From positions 62,001 to 126,000 of the forward strand of contig NZ_JABURL010000013.1 of NCBI RefSeq assembly GCF_014762705.1: a stretch of DNA of 64,000 nt, in the 5' to 3' direction. The position numbers and the translations under genes are program-made. Shown piece by piece: positions 16,964 through 25,300 of the stretch; within the stretch, counting starts at the first letter, position 1, and the number at the start of each line of letters is the position of its first letter. The notes under the pieces were generated by a model. The model saw only the letters and a list, made by a program, of their open reading frames with translations. It ran no database searches and was not told where the DNA came from. Source of the DNA: Cyclobacterium sp. (GTDB lineage Bacteria; Bacteroidota; Bacteroidia; Cytophagales; Cyclobacteriaceae).

Positions 16964-17467
16964 CTATTTTATGCAATTATTTTCAAAATTAAAATATCCT
17001 TTCCATATTCTTACATCATTCAGGGAATTAATTCTTCTGAAGACGGCATGTTTTTCATCCGGAGGGATTAATTTGATTTCATCCAGACTCAGGAATCGGA
17101 TGTCCTCTATCAACTGCTGCTCATCACCTAACTCAGGATCGTAGCCCAAAATCAACTCTCCCTCTTTTTGAAAAACTTCAAAAAAAAGTTCGATTGCATG
17201 CAGGGGAGGAGATAGAAACTCATGGACGAATAAATATTCCCCCACCTCAATGCCAAGCCCGGTTTCCTCAAGGAATTCCCGCTGCAGGTTTTCCCTGGCA
17301 TTCTGGCCGAATTTCATGCCCCCTCCCGGCACATTCCAAAATGATTTGCCACTTCCCATGCGGTGTTTGATCATAAGGACCTTATCACCCTGAATTAAAA
17401 GACCATTTACCCTGGCCCTTAGCCGGTTCCCGAAATTATCTGTGATGTCCTTTTTTATGTTAGGCAT
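16964..17467 (-). CDS. NUDIX hydrolase
   Basis: I place the start at 17467 (MPNIKKDITDNFGN) because the longer track version would run into the neighbouring helicase promoter. The 167-residue protein has a complete NUDIX box: the glycine-rich GGGMKFGQNARENLQREFLE followed by ETG. The box binds metal for hydrolysis of nucleoside diphosphates linked to another group. The substrate is unknown. The start codon lies only 22 bases from the divergent helicase start. Confidence 0.88.
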   Translation of the reverse strand: MPNIKKDITDNFGNRLRARVNGLLIQGDKVLMIKHRMGSGKSFWNVPGGGMKFGQNARENLQREFLEETGLGIEVGEYLFVHEFLSPPLHAIELFFEVFQKEGELILGYDPELGDEQQLIEDIRFLSLDEIKLIPPDEKHAVFRRINSLNDVRIWKGYFNFENNCIK

Positions 17468-17489
17468 TTTCCTTTTAGTTTCGCAACAG

Positions 17490-18914
17490 ATGCGTAAAGA
17501 TAACCAAGCCATTTCAAAGCCTTCTGAAAAGATCAGGAAAATATTCCCCCACAGCCCTACTGTGGATCAGCAGGTTTTTTTTGACGCCATGAATGATTTT
17601 TTAAAGGAAAAGGTAGCATCGGCCTCTGCTTTTATTTTGAAGGGTTTTGCAGGAACAGGCAAAACTACGGCTCTGGCAGCCCTGGTCCGTATTTTGCCGG
17701 AATATGGACTCAGACCTGTAATGCTGGCCCCCACAGGAAGGGCAGCCAAAGTGATGAGCGCTTACGCGGGGAAAACAGGATACACCATACATAAAATCAT
17801 ATACCGCCCTCAGGAAAAAGCCGCTGATGGCTTGTATGGTTTTGAAGTACAAAAAAACTACTACCATAAATCTGTCTTTATTGTTGACGAAGCTTCTATG
17901 CTTTCCGATGACCGGTCCTCGGGTAAATCCCTGCTTGCAGATCTGATCAATTTTGTTTTTCAAAACCCCGAGAACAGATTGATGCTCATCGGAGATATGG
18001 CCCAGCTCCCCCCTGTAGGAAGCGAAGACAGCCCGGCTTTGGACAAGGATTACCTGATAAGGAATTTCAAGCTTGAAGTACAGGAAGCAGTATTGAAAAT
18101 GGTTACGCGGCAGCAACTGGATTCTGGAATTCTGGCCAATGCCACCACATTAAGAGAGCAGGTGACAGCAAAAACTCCGAAAATAACGTTCAAATCAAAA
18201 GGCTATACTGATTTTTACCGGATGACAGGGGAGAGGCTTGAGGATGGCTTGAGATATGCCTACGATAAATTTGGACTAGACAATACCATGATCATTACCC
18301 GATCCAATAAGGCTGCGGTGCAGTACAACAGGTATATCAGGAATGCTATTTTTTATCATGAAGACGAATTGAGTGCAGGAGATAGGCTAATGATCGTAAA
18401 AAATAACTATACTTACATGGAGGAATCCCAAAAAGTAAGTTTTTTGGCCAATGGGGATTTTGTTGAAATACTTAAAATTCGTTCATTTGAGGAACTTTAT
18501 GGCCTGAGGTTTGCTACACTGGAATTGAGACTGATTGATTATCCCGAAGAGCTGCCTTTTGAGGCCAGAGTAATATTGGATACTTTGCATTCAGAATTAC
18601 CGGCTTTGGGCCATGATCAATGGAAGGAATTGTACGACATGGTATCTGAAGATTACCTGGATTTGGGTAGTAAAACCAAGATCAGAGAGGCTTTAAAAAA
18701 GGATCCCTATTTGAATGCCCTTCAGGTAAAATATGCCTATACGCTCACCTGTCATAAGTCACAAGGGGGACAGTGGGATGCAGTGTTTGTAGACCAGGGC
18801 TATTTGAAGGAGGGGCAAATTGATAAAAATTATGTAAGGTGGTTGTATACGGCAATGACCCGGGCAAAGGAAGAACTGTACATGGTGAACTTTCATCCCA
18901 GTTTTTTCATTTAA
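17490..18914 (+). CDS. RecD-like superfamily 1B DNA helicase
   Basis: From the ATG at 17490 the protein has 474 residues. The Walker A motif GFAGTGKTTAL is near residue 53, followed by APTGRAAKVM (motif Ia), VDEASMLSDD (motif II) and GDMAQLPPVGSED (motif III). The C-terminus has the UvrD_C_2 signature TCHKSQGGQWDAVFVD and YTAMTRAKEELY. It unwinds DNA in a 5'-3' direction by family precedent, in repair or recombination. It lacks the N-terminal domains of RecD2 and no recB or recC genes are nearby. A one-mismatch -7 box (tagtttcg) ends 6 bases before the start. Confidence 0.9.
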   Translation: MRKDNQAISKPSEKIRKIFPHSPTVDQQVFFDAMNDFLKEKVASASAFILKGFAGTGKTTALAALVRILPEYGLRPVMLAPTGRAAKVMSAYAGKTGYTIHKIIYRPQEKAADGLYGFEVQKNYYHKSVFIVDEASMLSDDRSSGKSLLADLINFVFQNPENRLMLIGDMAQLPPVGSEDSPALDKDYLIRNFKLEVQEAVLKMVTRQQLDSGILANATTLREQVTAKTPKITFKSKGYTDFYRMTGERLEDGLRYAYDKFGLDNTMIITRSNKAAVQYNRYIRNAIFYHEDELSAGDRLMIVKNNYTYMEESQKVSFLANGDFVEILKIRSFEELYGLRFATLELRLIDYPEELPFEARVILDTLHSELPALGHDQWKELYDMVSEDYLDLGSKTKIREALKKDPYLNALQVKYAYTLTCHKSQGGQWDAVFVDQGYLKEGQIDKNYVRWLYTAMTRAKEELYMVNFHPSFFI

Positions 18915-18956
18915 TGCATACTGAAAGAGAAATTTTAAATTAATAATCTAATACCT

Positions 18957-19358
18957 ATGAAAAAGTTATTGACATTCGCATTGGCCCTTGCCTTGAGTAC
19001 GGCCCTGGCAATGGCTCAGGAAAAGACAGCAGATGGACCTGTGATTACCTTTGAGGAATCTTCCAAGGATTTTGGAGACATCACACAGGGAGACAAGGTA
19101 GAAAACGTATTTAAATTTGAAAACACCGGAACAGCACCTTTGGTCATTTCAAATGTAGCAGCAACTTGTGGATGTACGGTACCCAGTTGGCCCAAGGAAC
19201 CCATTGCACCGGGAAAAAAAGGAGAAATCAAGGTGTCTTTTAACTCCGCAGGAAAGATGGGAAAACAAAATAGTGTGGTTCGGATTTACTCCAATGCAAG
19301 TGAACCCATTGAAAAAGTTTCCATGATTTCCAATGTACTTCCCAAAGGGACAAAATGA
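18957..19358 (+). CDS. DUF1573 secreted protein
   Basis: The 133-residue protein has a clear signal peptide (LLTFALALALSTALAMAQ) followed by one DUF1573 domain: ITFEESSKDFGDITQGDKVE, FKFENTGTAPLVISNVAATC, and GCTVP. The domain is an immunoglobulin-like ASH/MSP-type fold common in Bacteroidota envelope proteins. The ATCGCTVP segment with two nearby cysteines is typical. Its function is not established. It sits 42 bases after the helicase gene and is followed by a rho-independent terminator. Confidence 0.9.
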   Translation: MKKLLTFALALALSTALAMAQEKTADGPVITFEESSKDFGDITQGDKVENVFKFENTGTAPLVISNVAATCGCTVPSWPKEPIAPGKKGEIKVSFNSAGKMGKQNSVVRIYSNASEPIEKVSMISNVLPKGTK

Positions 19359-19382
19359 TACTAAATCTTATTAATTGAATTT

Positions 19383-19416
19383 AAACCTGCTCAAGTTTAC
19401 CTGGGGCAGGTTTTTT
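19383..19416 (+). terminator. Rho-independent terminator after DUF1573
   Basis: The arms aaacctgc (19383-19390) and gcaggttt (19406-19413) pair perfectly and are followed by a run of T. It lies 24 bases past the DUF1573 stop and just before the stop of the convergent SGNH gene, so it may serve both. Confidence 0.7.
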
Positions 19417-19419
19417 AGC

Positions 19420-20172
19420 TTATTGGTGGATGGCTTGCTGGATGATGCTGCTCAAGGAGCTGGCCCATTGGGCATAAATGTGTCTGTTGGGATGCAGTCC
19501 ATCCTCCACTACATGGTCAGCAAAGCCTCCGATAGACCTGTAACTTTCCGTGATCTCCAGGTAGGGGATTTTGAAATCAGCCGCCTGCTGTTTTACTACC
19601 TGGTTGAAGGCATCAATTTCCCGGGAAATATCAGCTTTCTCCTGTGGGCTGGAATGTCCAAATGGCGTTACCCCCCAATCCGGGATGGAAATCAACACCA
19701 GTCGATTTGAATTTTCATGGAGCAGATCCAGGCTTATGGTTATCAATTCTTTCAGCTCATCCTTAAACTGGTCCAAAGCAAGTCCCCGGTATTGGTTATT
19801 TACCCCTATCAGGAGGCTGACAAAATCAAAGCTTCCTGTTTTCAGGTTTTTAGCCTTTAAGCCGGCCAGCAATTCCCCACTGGTCCAGCCTGTTTTTGCA
19901 ATGATTTTGATTTCGGAGAAGTAAATGCCTTCATTTTTTAACATGCGCCCTGCCTGCATCGGATAAGTGAATTCCGGGGCCTCTCCTTCACCAATAGTGT
20001 AACTGTCCCCTAAAGCCAGGTAACTGAATTCACCGGAAATGAATTCGGGATTGGTTTTTGGGATTTTTTCAGGCATCTTATCTTGAATTACACAGGAAGA
20101 ATTGAAAATTAAAACACTGAAGCAAAAAATAATGTGTGGCCATATTTTGGTTTCAGGATAAAACAGGTTCAT
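19420..20172 (-). CDS. SGNH/GDSL hydrolase lipoprotein
   Basis: The 250-residue protein has a lipoprotein signal with a lipobox cysteine (FNSSC near residue 27). The SGNH blocks are visible: LGDSYTIGEG carries the nucleophilic serine, IGVNNQYRG the block III asparagine, and DGLHPN the C-terminal Asp-His pair. It should be an esterase or lipase, possibly acting on cell-wall or polysaccharide acyl groups in view of the cell-wall operon around it. It lies 8 bases after the LD-carboxypeptidase gene. Confidence 0.88.
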   Translation of the reverse strand: MNLFYPETKIWPHIIFCFSVLIFNSSCVIQDKMPEKIPKTNPEFISGEFSYLALGDSYTIGEGEAPEFTYPMQAGRMLKNEGIYFSEIKIIAKTGWTSGELLAGLKAKNLKTGSFDFVSLLIGVNNQYRGLALDQFKDELKELITISLDLLHENSNRLVLISIPDWGVTPFGHSSPQEKADISREIDAFNQVVKQQAADFKIPYLEITESYRSIGGFADHVVEDGLHPNRHIYAQWASSLSSIIQQAIHQ

Positions 20173-20180
20173 AAGATAGT

Positions 20181-21224
20181 TTACTGGAAAATGGCTCCCC
20201 TGGTTTCCAGTATTCCCTGGTTGGCATCCATGGCCATTTTTGCACCAAAGGGCAGCAGGAACTGCTTGGGTACATGGCCGATCATTGCCCCTCTGAATGC
20301 TGGTATCTTATGCGGCAGCAGGTAATCGTCAAAAATCTGGTCCAGGGTAAGGTTGCCATAGCCGCCGCTGGGATCACAATCCGTGCATTGTCCAAAAACA
20401 AATCCCTGGATTTCCCTGAAAACGCCCATGAGCATCAGGGTACTCATCATTCGGTCTATCCTGTAAGGTTCTTCCCCTATATCCTCCAAAAATAATATCT
20501 TGTTTTTGAAGTCGGGAAGGTAAGGTGAGCCGGCCAGTGCAGTGAGTACGGTAAGATTGCCTCCTACAAGTTCTCCCTCTGCTTTGCCAGGGTGTATGGT
20601 TCGGATCCGGTTTTTCTTGATTACCAGGTCATCGGTTTCTTCCAATTCATTTTTATAGGTGATTGTGCCTCCGGTACCAAAGAAAACAGTGCGAAACTGG
20701 TCGGCATTGAAACTGTTCCAGCTTCCGGAACCATTGGGACCATGAAATGTAATCAATCCCGTTTGTGCATTGATGGCATTGTGCAGGGCAGTAATATCGC
20801 TGTAACCCATGATGGGTTTGGGGTTCTTTTTGATCAGCTCATAGTTTAATAGTGGAAGAATTCTGGCGGCCCCGGATCCACCTCTGATACAGACTACTGC
20901 TTTTATTTTTTTGTTTCCAAACATTTCATTCAGATCAGCAGCTCTTTCTGCATCGCTACCCGCCAGATGTCCCCTTCTTTCGCTCAGGGATTTCCCTTCG
21001 ACCACCTTTAACCCCAATGCTTCCAGGGCTTCTTTAGCGAAGGTGAATTCCATGATATCAGCAGTAGCGGCAGAAGGGCTGACCAGACCTACCCAATCTC
21101 CAGGCTGAAGTTTTTTTGGTAATAGGGTGTCCGGATTGATTGGCTTGCTAGTGGTGGTAAAACCCGTAAAGGGCACAATCCCCAGGCCCAAACCAAGGGA
21201 TTTGATAAACTGTCTTTTTTTCAT
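20181..21224 (-). CDS. LD-carboxypeptidase (peptidase S66)
   Basis: The 347-residue protein has an N-terminal export signal (KKRQFIKSLGLGLGIVPF) and the S66 fold. The nucleophilic serine lies in MGYSDITALHNAI, and RGGSGAARILPLLN and LFLEDIGEEPYRIDRM are further conserved elements. The enzyme cleaves the L,D-bond between the third residue and the terminal D-alanine of murein tetrapeptides, usually in recycling. Unlike cytoplasmic LdcA it appears exported. It is 8 bases downstream of the S13 peptidase gene, in a cell-wall operon. Confidence 0.88.
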   Translation of the reverse strand: MKKRQFIKSLGLGLGIVPFTGFTTTSKPINPDTLLPKKLQPGDWVGLVSPSAATADIMEFTFAKEALEALGLKVVEGKSLSERRGHLAGSDAERAADLNEMFGNKKIKAVVCIRGGSGAARILPLLNYELIKKNPKPIMGYSDITALHNAINAQTGLITFHGPNGSGSWNSFNADQFRTVFFGTGGTITYKNELEETDDLVIKKNRIRTIHPGKAEGELVGGNLTVLTALAGSPYLPDFKNKILFLEDIGEEPYRIDRMMSTLMLMGVFREIQGFVFGQCTDCDPSGGYGNLTLDQIFDDYLLPHKIPAFRGAMIGHVPKQFLLPFGAKMAMDANQGILETRGAIFQ

Positions 21225-21232
21225 GGCAGAAT

Positions 21233-22522
21233 TTAAAAATTATCCCTGATATAAAGCAAGACTTTTTCCATTTGATTCCGGACCACGGAGGCTTTATGGG
21301 GGTAATTGTTGTTCATAAATGCAAAAGCATAAATTTTATTTTTTTTGGTTTTCAGAAATCCCACCATGCTGTGGTGATTGCTGATGGTACCGGTCTTGGC
21401 CATGACATAGGGCACAGGAGCCTGATAATTGTATTTGAGGGTACCGGTTCGTCCTCCTGTGGGGAGCATGCTAAAAAGTTCCTCATCGGGAAAAAGCCGG
21501 TAGATTTTCTCCGCCAGGGCTACCATGGTTCTGGGGGTAAATAGGTTGTGCCTGGACAATCCTGAACCATCCACCCATTGAGGGTCATCCGGCAGATCAT
21601 ACAAATAGGTTTTTTTCAGGTATTCAATTGCCTTTTCACTGTTCAATTCTCTATGTACTTCATCGGCGATTTGCAGCAGCAACTGTTCAGCAATAAAATT
21701 ATCACTTTCCAGCAGCATTTCTTTGTACAATGCTTTGGTGGGAATACCTTTCAATATGAAATGATCAGGAGGAAGCTTTTCATTGGACAATAACACGGGA
21801 ATTTCCCAGTCTTTGCTGGCGATCTCCGCAAAGATTTCTTCGGAAATGATAAAAGGAACCCTGATATCCCGGCCATTGTAGGTTCTGGGATTGTAAAAAA
21901 ACCTGTTGCTGTGCCAGTCTCTTTGCACATTTTTTACCGGTTTTTCGGTGGTTTCTACGGTAAACAAGGATGGACTGATCACCGGTCGGTTGTTTACGTT
22001 TCTTGAATTGGCCAAATTACCATATAGGGGAAGAGGGGACTTTTCAGGAGAATAGGAATAATAATAATCATCCCATTGCCAACCAAAGCCAAAAGCCTCA
22101 TCTTTCCAGTTGCTGGAAGAGTAGTAGACTGTATCGTAATCGGAGAGAAAGTTTTTCAATTTAGGGTTGGGCAGGGAAGGATATTTCCAGGAGGGATCTC
22201 CCGTACCCCATATGGTGACCTTATTTCCATCGGGCAGGAACCGCAAAAAGGTAGTACTGTCTCCCAGAACCATCAAAGATCCGAAAAAGGTAAAGAGTTT
22301 GGTAGTGGAAGCGGGTATGAAATACAAATGACTGTTTTTGTCATACCGGATTTGCTGGCTATCTAAATCATAGAGCATGAACCCAGTAAGGTGGTTGTCA
22401 AAAAATGTTCCCTCTCCAAGAAGTTGGTCCAGTCCGATAATGATCGATCTGGCGTCCTGGGAATTGACACCAGTATGTAAGGAACAAAGAATTAATATAG
22501 TCAGAAAAGTTTTTTTGCCCAT
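21233..22522 (-). CDS. dacB: D-alanyl-D-alanine carboxypeptidase/endopeptidase (S13, PBP4-type)
   Basis: The 429-residue penicillin-binding protein has a signal peptide (FLTILILCSLHTGVNSQ). The catalytic SxxK is in FIPASTTKLFTFF near residue 70, the S13-type second motif in DGSGLSRHNLF, and the KTG triad in MAKTGTISNHHSMVGF. It removes terminal D-alanine or cleaves murein cross-links in the periplasm. It lies between DUF423 and LD-carboxypeptidase genes at spacings of 3 and 10 bases, indicating a common transcript. Confidence 0.93.
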   Translation of the reverse strand: MGKKTFLTILILCSLHTGVNSQDARSIIIGLDQLLGEGTFFDNHLTGFMLYDLDSQQIRYDKNSHLYFIPASTTKLFTFFGSLMVLGDSTTFLRFLPDGNKVTIWGTGDPSWKYPSLPNPKLKNFLSDYDTVYYSSSNWKDEAFGFGWQWDDYYYSYSPEKSPLPLYGNLANSRNVNNRPVISPSLFTVETTEKPVKNVQRDWHSNRFFYNPRTYNGRDIRVPFIISEEIFAEIASKDWEIPVLLSNEKLPPDHFILKGIPTKALYKEMLLESDNFIAEQLLLQIADEVHRELNSEKAIEYLKKTYLYDLPDDPQWVDGSGLSRHNLFTPRTMVALAEKIYRLFPDEELFSMLPTGGRTGTLKYNYQAPVPYVMAKTGTISNHHSMVGFLKTKKNKIYAFAFMNNNYPHKASVVRNQMEKVLLYIRDNF

Positions 22523-22525
22523 GTT

Positions 22526-22912
22526 TTATGATTGATTTCCTTTGCCAAAACTAAAGAATAATAGCACCCATCCCAAAATAAAGGCCAGGCCACCCAAAGG
22601 GGTTATGGCTCCCAGCCAGGTCACCTGGCTAAGGCAAAGAACGTATAGGCTCCCTGAAAAGATCAAAATACCGGCAATAAAAAACCAGGCACTTGTGATC
22701 AACCGTTTTTTCTCCGGGTATAAATGGGTGAGTGCACCCAGCAGAAGTAAAGCAAGGCTATGGTAAAAATGGTAACTAACTGCAGTTTCGAAAGTATCCA
22801 GCCTACCTGTTTCTATAAGTAAGGGTTCCAGGGCGTGCGCACCAAAGGCACCAAAAACCACAGCCAGTGCGCCAAATACAGCTGCAATCTGTAATATTCG
22901 TTCTGTTTTCAT
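22526..22912 (-). CDS. DUF423 (YgdD-type) small membrane protein
   Basis: The 128-residue protein has four hydrophobic segments and the DUF423 signature: AVFGALAVVFGAFGAHALE at the start, then SYHFYHSLALLLLGAL, FFIAGILIFSGSLYVL and TPLGGLAFILGWVLL. These small inner-membrane proteins are widespread; their function is not known. It is the first gene of the cell-wall operon, three bases before dacB. Confidence 0.9.
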   Translation of the reverse strand: MKTERILQIAAVFGALAVVFGAFGAHALEPLLIETGRLDTFETAVSYHFYHSLALLLLGALTHLYPEKKRLITSAWFFIAGILIFSGSLYVLCLSQVTWLGAITPLGGLAFILGWVLLFFSFGKGNQS

Positions 22913-23045
22913 GTGTTTATAAGTTGTTTCTAAAAGGTCATCACTTGTCCTGCCCTTCAGGAGAATCCCGAACCTGACTGCCAGCCAGGCAGGTATTTTA
23001 TAATCATGACTTTATGTGTCGCTAGCGTCGGTTTCTGGTTATGGA

Positions 23046-23729
23046 TTAGGTATAATTCCGGGCACCGAAAATAGCACTACCTATTCTGACCATGGTGCTG
23101 CCTTCATCCTGAGCGATGAGATAATCAGCACTCATGCCCATAGACAATTCTTTCAGTTGGACCTGTTCAGGAAGCACCATGCTTTTTAGTTTATCAAAAA
23201 ATTGGGACAAGCCTTTGAATTCATTTCTTATGGTTTGCAAATTATCCGTATTGGTGGCCATTCCCATAAGTCCTGCTATATGGATGTTTTTCATGGTTTT
23301 GATTTCCTCTCCAGATAGAAAATCCATCAATTCCCTTTCATCCCAGCCGTATTTGGTCTCTTCTTTGGCAATATGAACCTGCAGCAGGCAGGGAATAATC
23401 CTATCCACCTTTTTTCCCTCTTTATCTATTTGCTTCAATAGCCTAAGGGAATCCACACTATGGATCAGATGGACATATGGAGCTATATATTTGACCTTGT
23501 TTCGCTGAAGGTGGCCTATCATGTGCCAACGGATGTCTTTGGGCAATTGATCTGCTTTTTCGGTCATTTCCTGCACCTTATTCTCACCAAAGTCCCTGAT
23601 GCCAGCGGCATAAGCCTGCTCCAAAATTGATATTGGTTTGGTTTTACTCACGGCTACCAGGCGACAGTCCGGATTTTTGAAAGTACTAAGCGTTTTTTCT
23701 AAATTATTGATGATGTCGGGCTCTTCCAT
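23046..23729 (-). CDS. YggS-family pyridoxal phosphate homeostasis protein
   Basis: The 227-residue protein carries the PLPBP/YggS hallmarks: the PLP-binding lysine in LVAVSKTKP near residue 29, then FGENKVQEM, WHMIGHLQRNKVKYI, LMGMATNT and ELSMGMSADY. It binds PLP without catalysing a reaction and helps to balance PLP and amino-acid pools. It appears monocistronic. A TAnnTTTG box on the minus strand lies 37 bases upstream of the start. Confidence 0.94.
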   Translation of the reverse strand: MEEPDIINNLEKTLSTFKNPDCRLVAVSKTKPISILEQAYAAGIRDFGENKVQEMTEKADQLPKDIRWHMIGHLQRNKVKYIAPYVHLIHSVDSLRLLKQIDKEGKKVDRIIPCLLQVHIAKEETKYGWDERELMDFLSGEEIKTMKNIHIAGLMGMATNTDNLQTIRNEFKGLSQFFDKLKSMVLPEQVQLKELSMGMSADYLIAQDEGSTMVRIGSAIFGARNYT

Positions 23730-23765
23730 TTCGGCTTTTTATTCAGCAATTTTATGAATAGAAAA

Positions 23766-23773
23766 CAAAGATA
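23766..23773 (-). promoter_or_regulatory. TAnnTTTG -7 box upstream of the yggS-type gene
   Basis: Plus-strand caaagata is the reverse complement of tatctttg, an exact -7 match 36 bases before the start. No good -33 TTG is seen at the usual spacing. Confidence 0.35.
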
Positions 23774-23885
23774 TGGGTATATCGGGTACATTGCTACTTA
23801 TAAACCTTTTGATAGGTAGCTGGTTTGCATAAAAATTAATTTATCTTAAAATCGGAATAATCCCAGGGCTGTAATCAAAGGAAAA

Positions 23886-24473
23886 ATGAAGTTGAAAACA
23901 TTGTTTGTATTGGCCGGAATGTTTACCGGTCTTGTGTGTAAAGGGCAAAATAAATCTTCTATACCCGAAATTAATGAAGAAAGAAAACGACTAGAAAGCA
24001 ATGGAATGCTCGTTCTGGGTACATGGGCCCTGGGTAACATGGTCTGGGGAGGAATTGGAGCCTCAAGGACAACAGGTGCCAGAAAAGGCTTTCACCAAAT
24101 GAACATGTATTGGAATACCGTCAATCTGGCGATCGCTGGTTTGGGGTATTTCAATGCCAAAAAGCACCAAACGGAGGGTAGCCTGTGGAAAAGCTTGCAG
24201 GCCCAGCAAAAAACAGAGAAAATCCTGCTTTTCAATGCAGCTTTAGATGCAGGCTATATGGCCGGTGGATTATACCTGAAGGAGAGGGGTAAAAGAAGGC
24301 AAAATGACCAGTTGGTTGGATTTGGGAATGCAGTCATCCTCCAGGGAGCTTTCTTACTCGTTTTTGATGGTATCCTGTACTCTCTTCAGGTAAAAAACAA
24401 AGCGAAATTCAAGCCCTGGATTGACAAGGTAAATATCAGTACCAGTGGAATCAGTTTCAAGGCTGAATTTTGA
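23886..24473 (+). CDS. DUF6992-like membrane protein
   Basis: The 195-residue protein has a signal-like N-terminus (LFVLAGMFTGLVCKGQ) and several hydrophobic stretches: LVLGTWALGNMVWGGIGA, NTVNLAIAGLGYF, and GNAVILQGAFLLVFDGILY. This pattern fits the DUF6992 family I associate with Bacteroidota, but the assignment is from memory. The function is unknown. It is transcribed alone, divergent from yggS, and followed by a long gene-free interval. Confidence 0.75.
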   Translation: MKLKTLFVLAGMFTGLVCKGQNKSSIPEINEERKRLESNGMLVLGTWALGNMVWGGIGASRTTGARKGFHQMNMYWNTVNLAIAGLGYFNAKKHQTEGSLWKSLQAQQKTEKILLFNAALDAGYMAGGLYLKERGKRRQNDQLVGFGNAVILQGAFLLVFDGILYSLQVKNKAKFKPWIDKVNISTSGISFKAEF

Positions 24474-25300
24474 CAATTGTAAAATAGAAAAATAAATTTT
24501 CCGGACTTTATTTATCAGTCATTCTTAAACTTAATTTCAGGAACAAACAGCCCGGGATAGGCATAGCAATCGCTTTAAGAATGAAAGCTATACGAATATC
24601 CATTTAGTTACAACTTCCGAATGCTTTCCCAATTTTGTTTTTTATATAGGGTTTTCCCGTGAAGATCCAGGGATATTTTACAGCCAAATCTAAAATCCGA
24701 AAGTTGTATTTGATTTTCTGGTGCGGACTAAAAATGCGTCCATACCGGTCTTTTTAATTTACTTGTCGATATTGGCGTTTTATGGATCATTTCCTATTCC
24801 CAAAAGTTCCTGATTATTTGGTTTTAAATCCTAGGCACAAACCTTAGAAGATAGATTTTTTTAACGACATCTGTTATCAGGTGACCGAAAATTAAAGTTA
24901 TTCCATTTATTTTTGTAAAAAATCCAAGTTATTTTTTCCTTTTAGTTCGTTTATAGAGGATCCTTGTATGTATAGTTATTTTTTTTGCCCATACTGGTAA
25001 AATATACATAAGCAGTAGTGAATGACCGTTTATGTAATTTTTATTAACTCTATACCTAAAAAAATATTCATGACAATTCTTTTATTATTTACTGAATTAT
25101 AATACATTTCCGATAAATATTGCTCATTTAAAGCATTTGTCAAATGTTATTGCCTGTGATCCCAGGAAATTCTGTGAGTACAAAAAGATCGGATTCTGAA
25201 TTTTGTATGTCATGGATTTTCAGGTATATCCACTGGTATAAACCACCTTGGCTGTGATTATTTGAGTAATTGTCATTTTAAATCCAAAATCATCAGTTTA
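24474..25300. other. Long gene-free interval upstream of susC
   Basis: No gene, tRNA or complete repeat is visible in these 827 bases. The sequence is AT-rich. It holds an imperfect inverted repeat (acaacttccgaat near 24610 and aatccgaaagttgt ending near 24707) and one exact TAnnTTTG box (tatttttg, 24908-24915) some 385 bases upstream of the susC ATG. If that box is used, susC would have an unusually long leader. An ECF-sigma promoter nearer the gene is also possible, because SusCD operons are often controlled that way. Confidence 0.45.

Noticed and set aside
17490-18914. Defence-system helicase
   Set aside because: The neighbours are ordinary housekeeping genes, and stand-alone RecD-like helicases are common in Bacteroidota.
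24610-24707. Imperfect inverted repeat upstream of susC as a terminator or riboswitch
   Set aside because: The arms have two mismatches and a loop of about 70 bases, and no riboswitch motif is visible.
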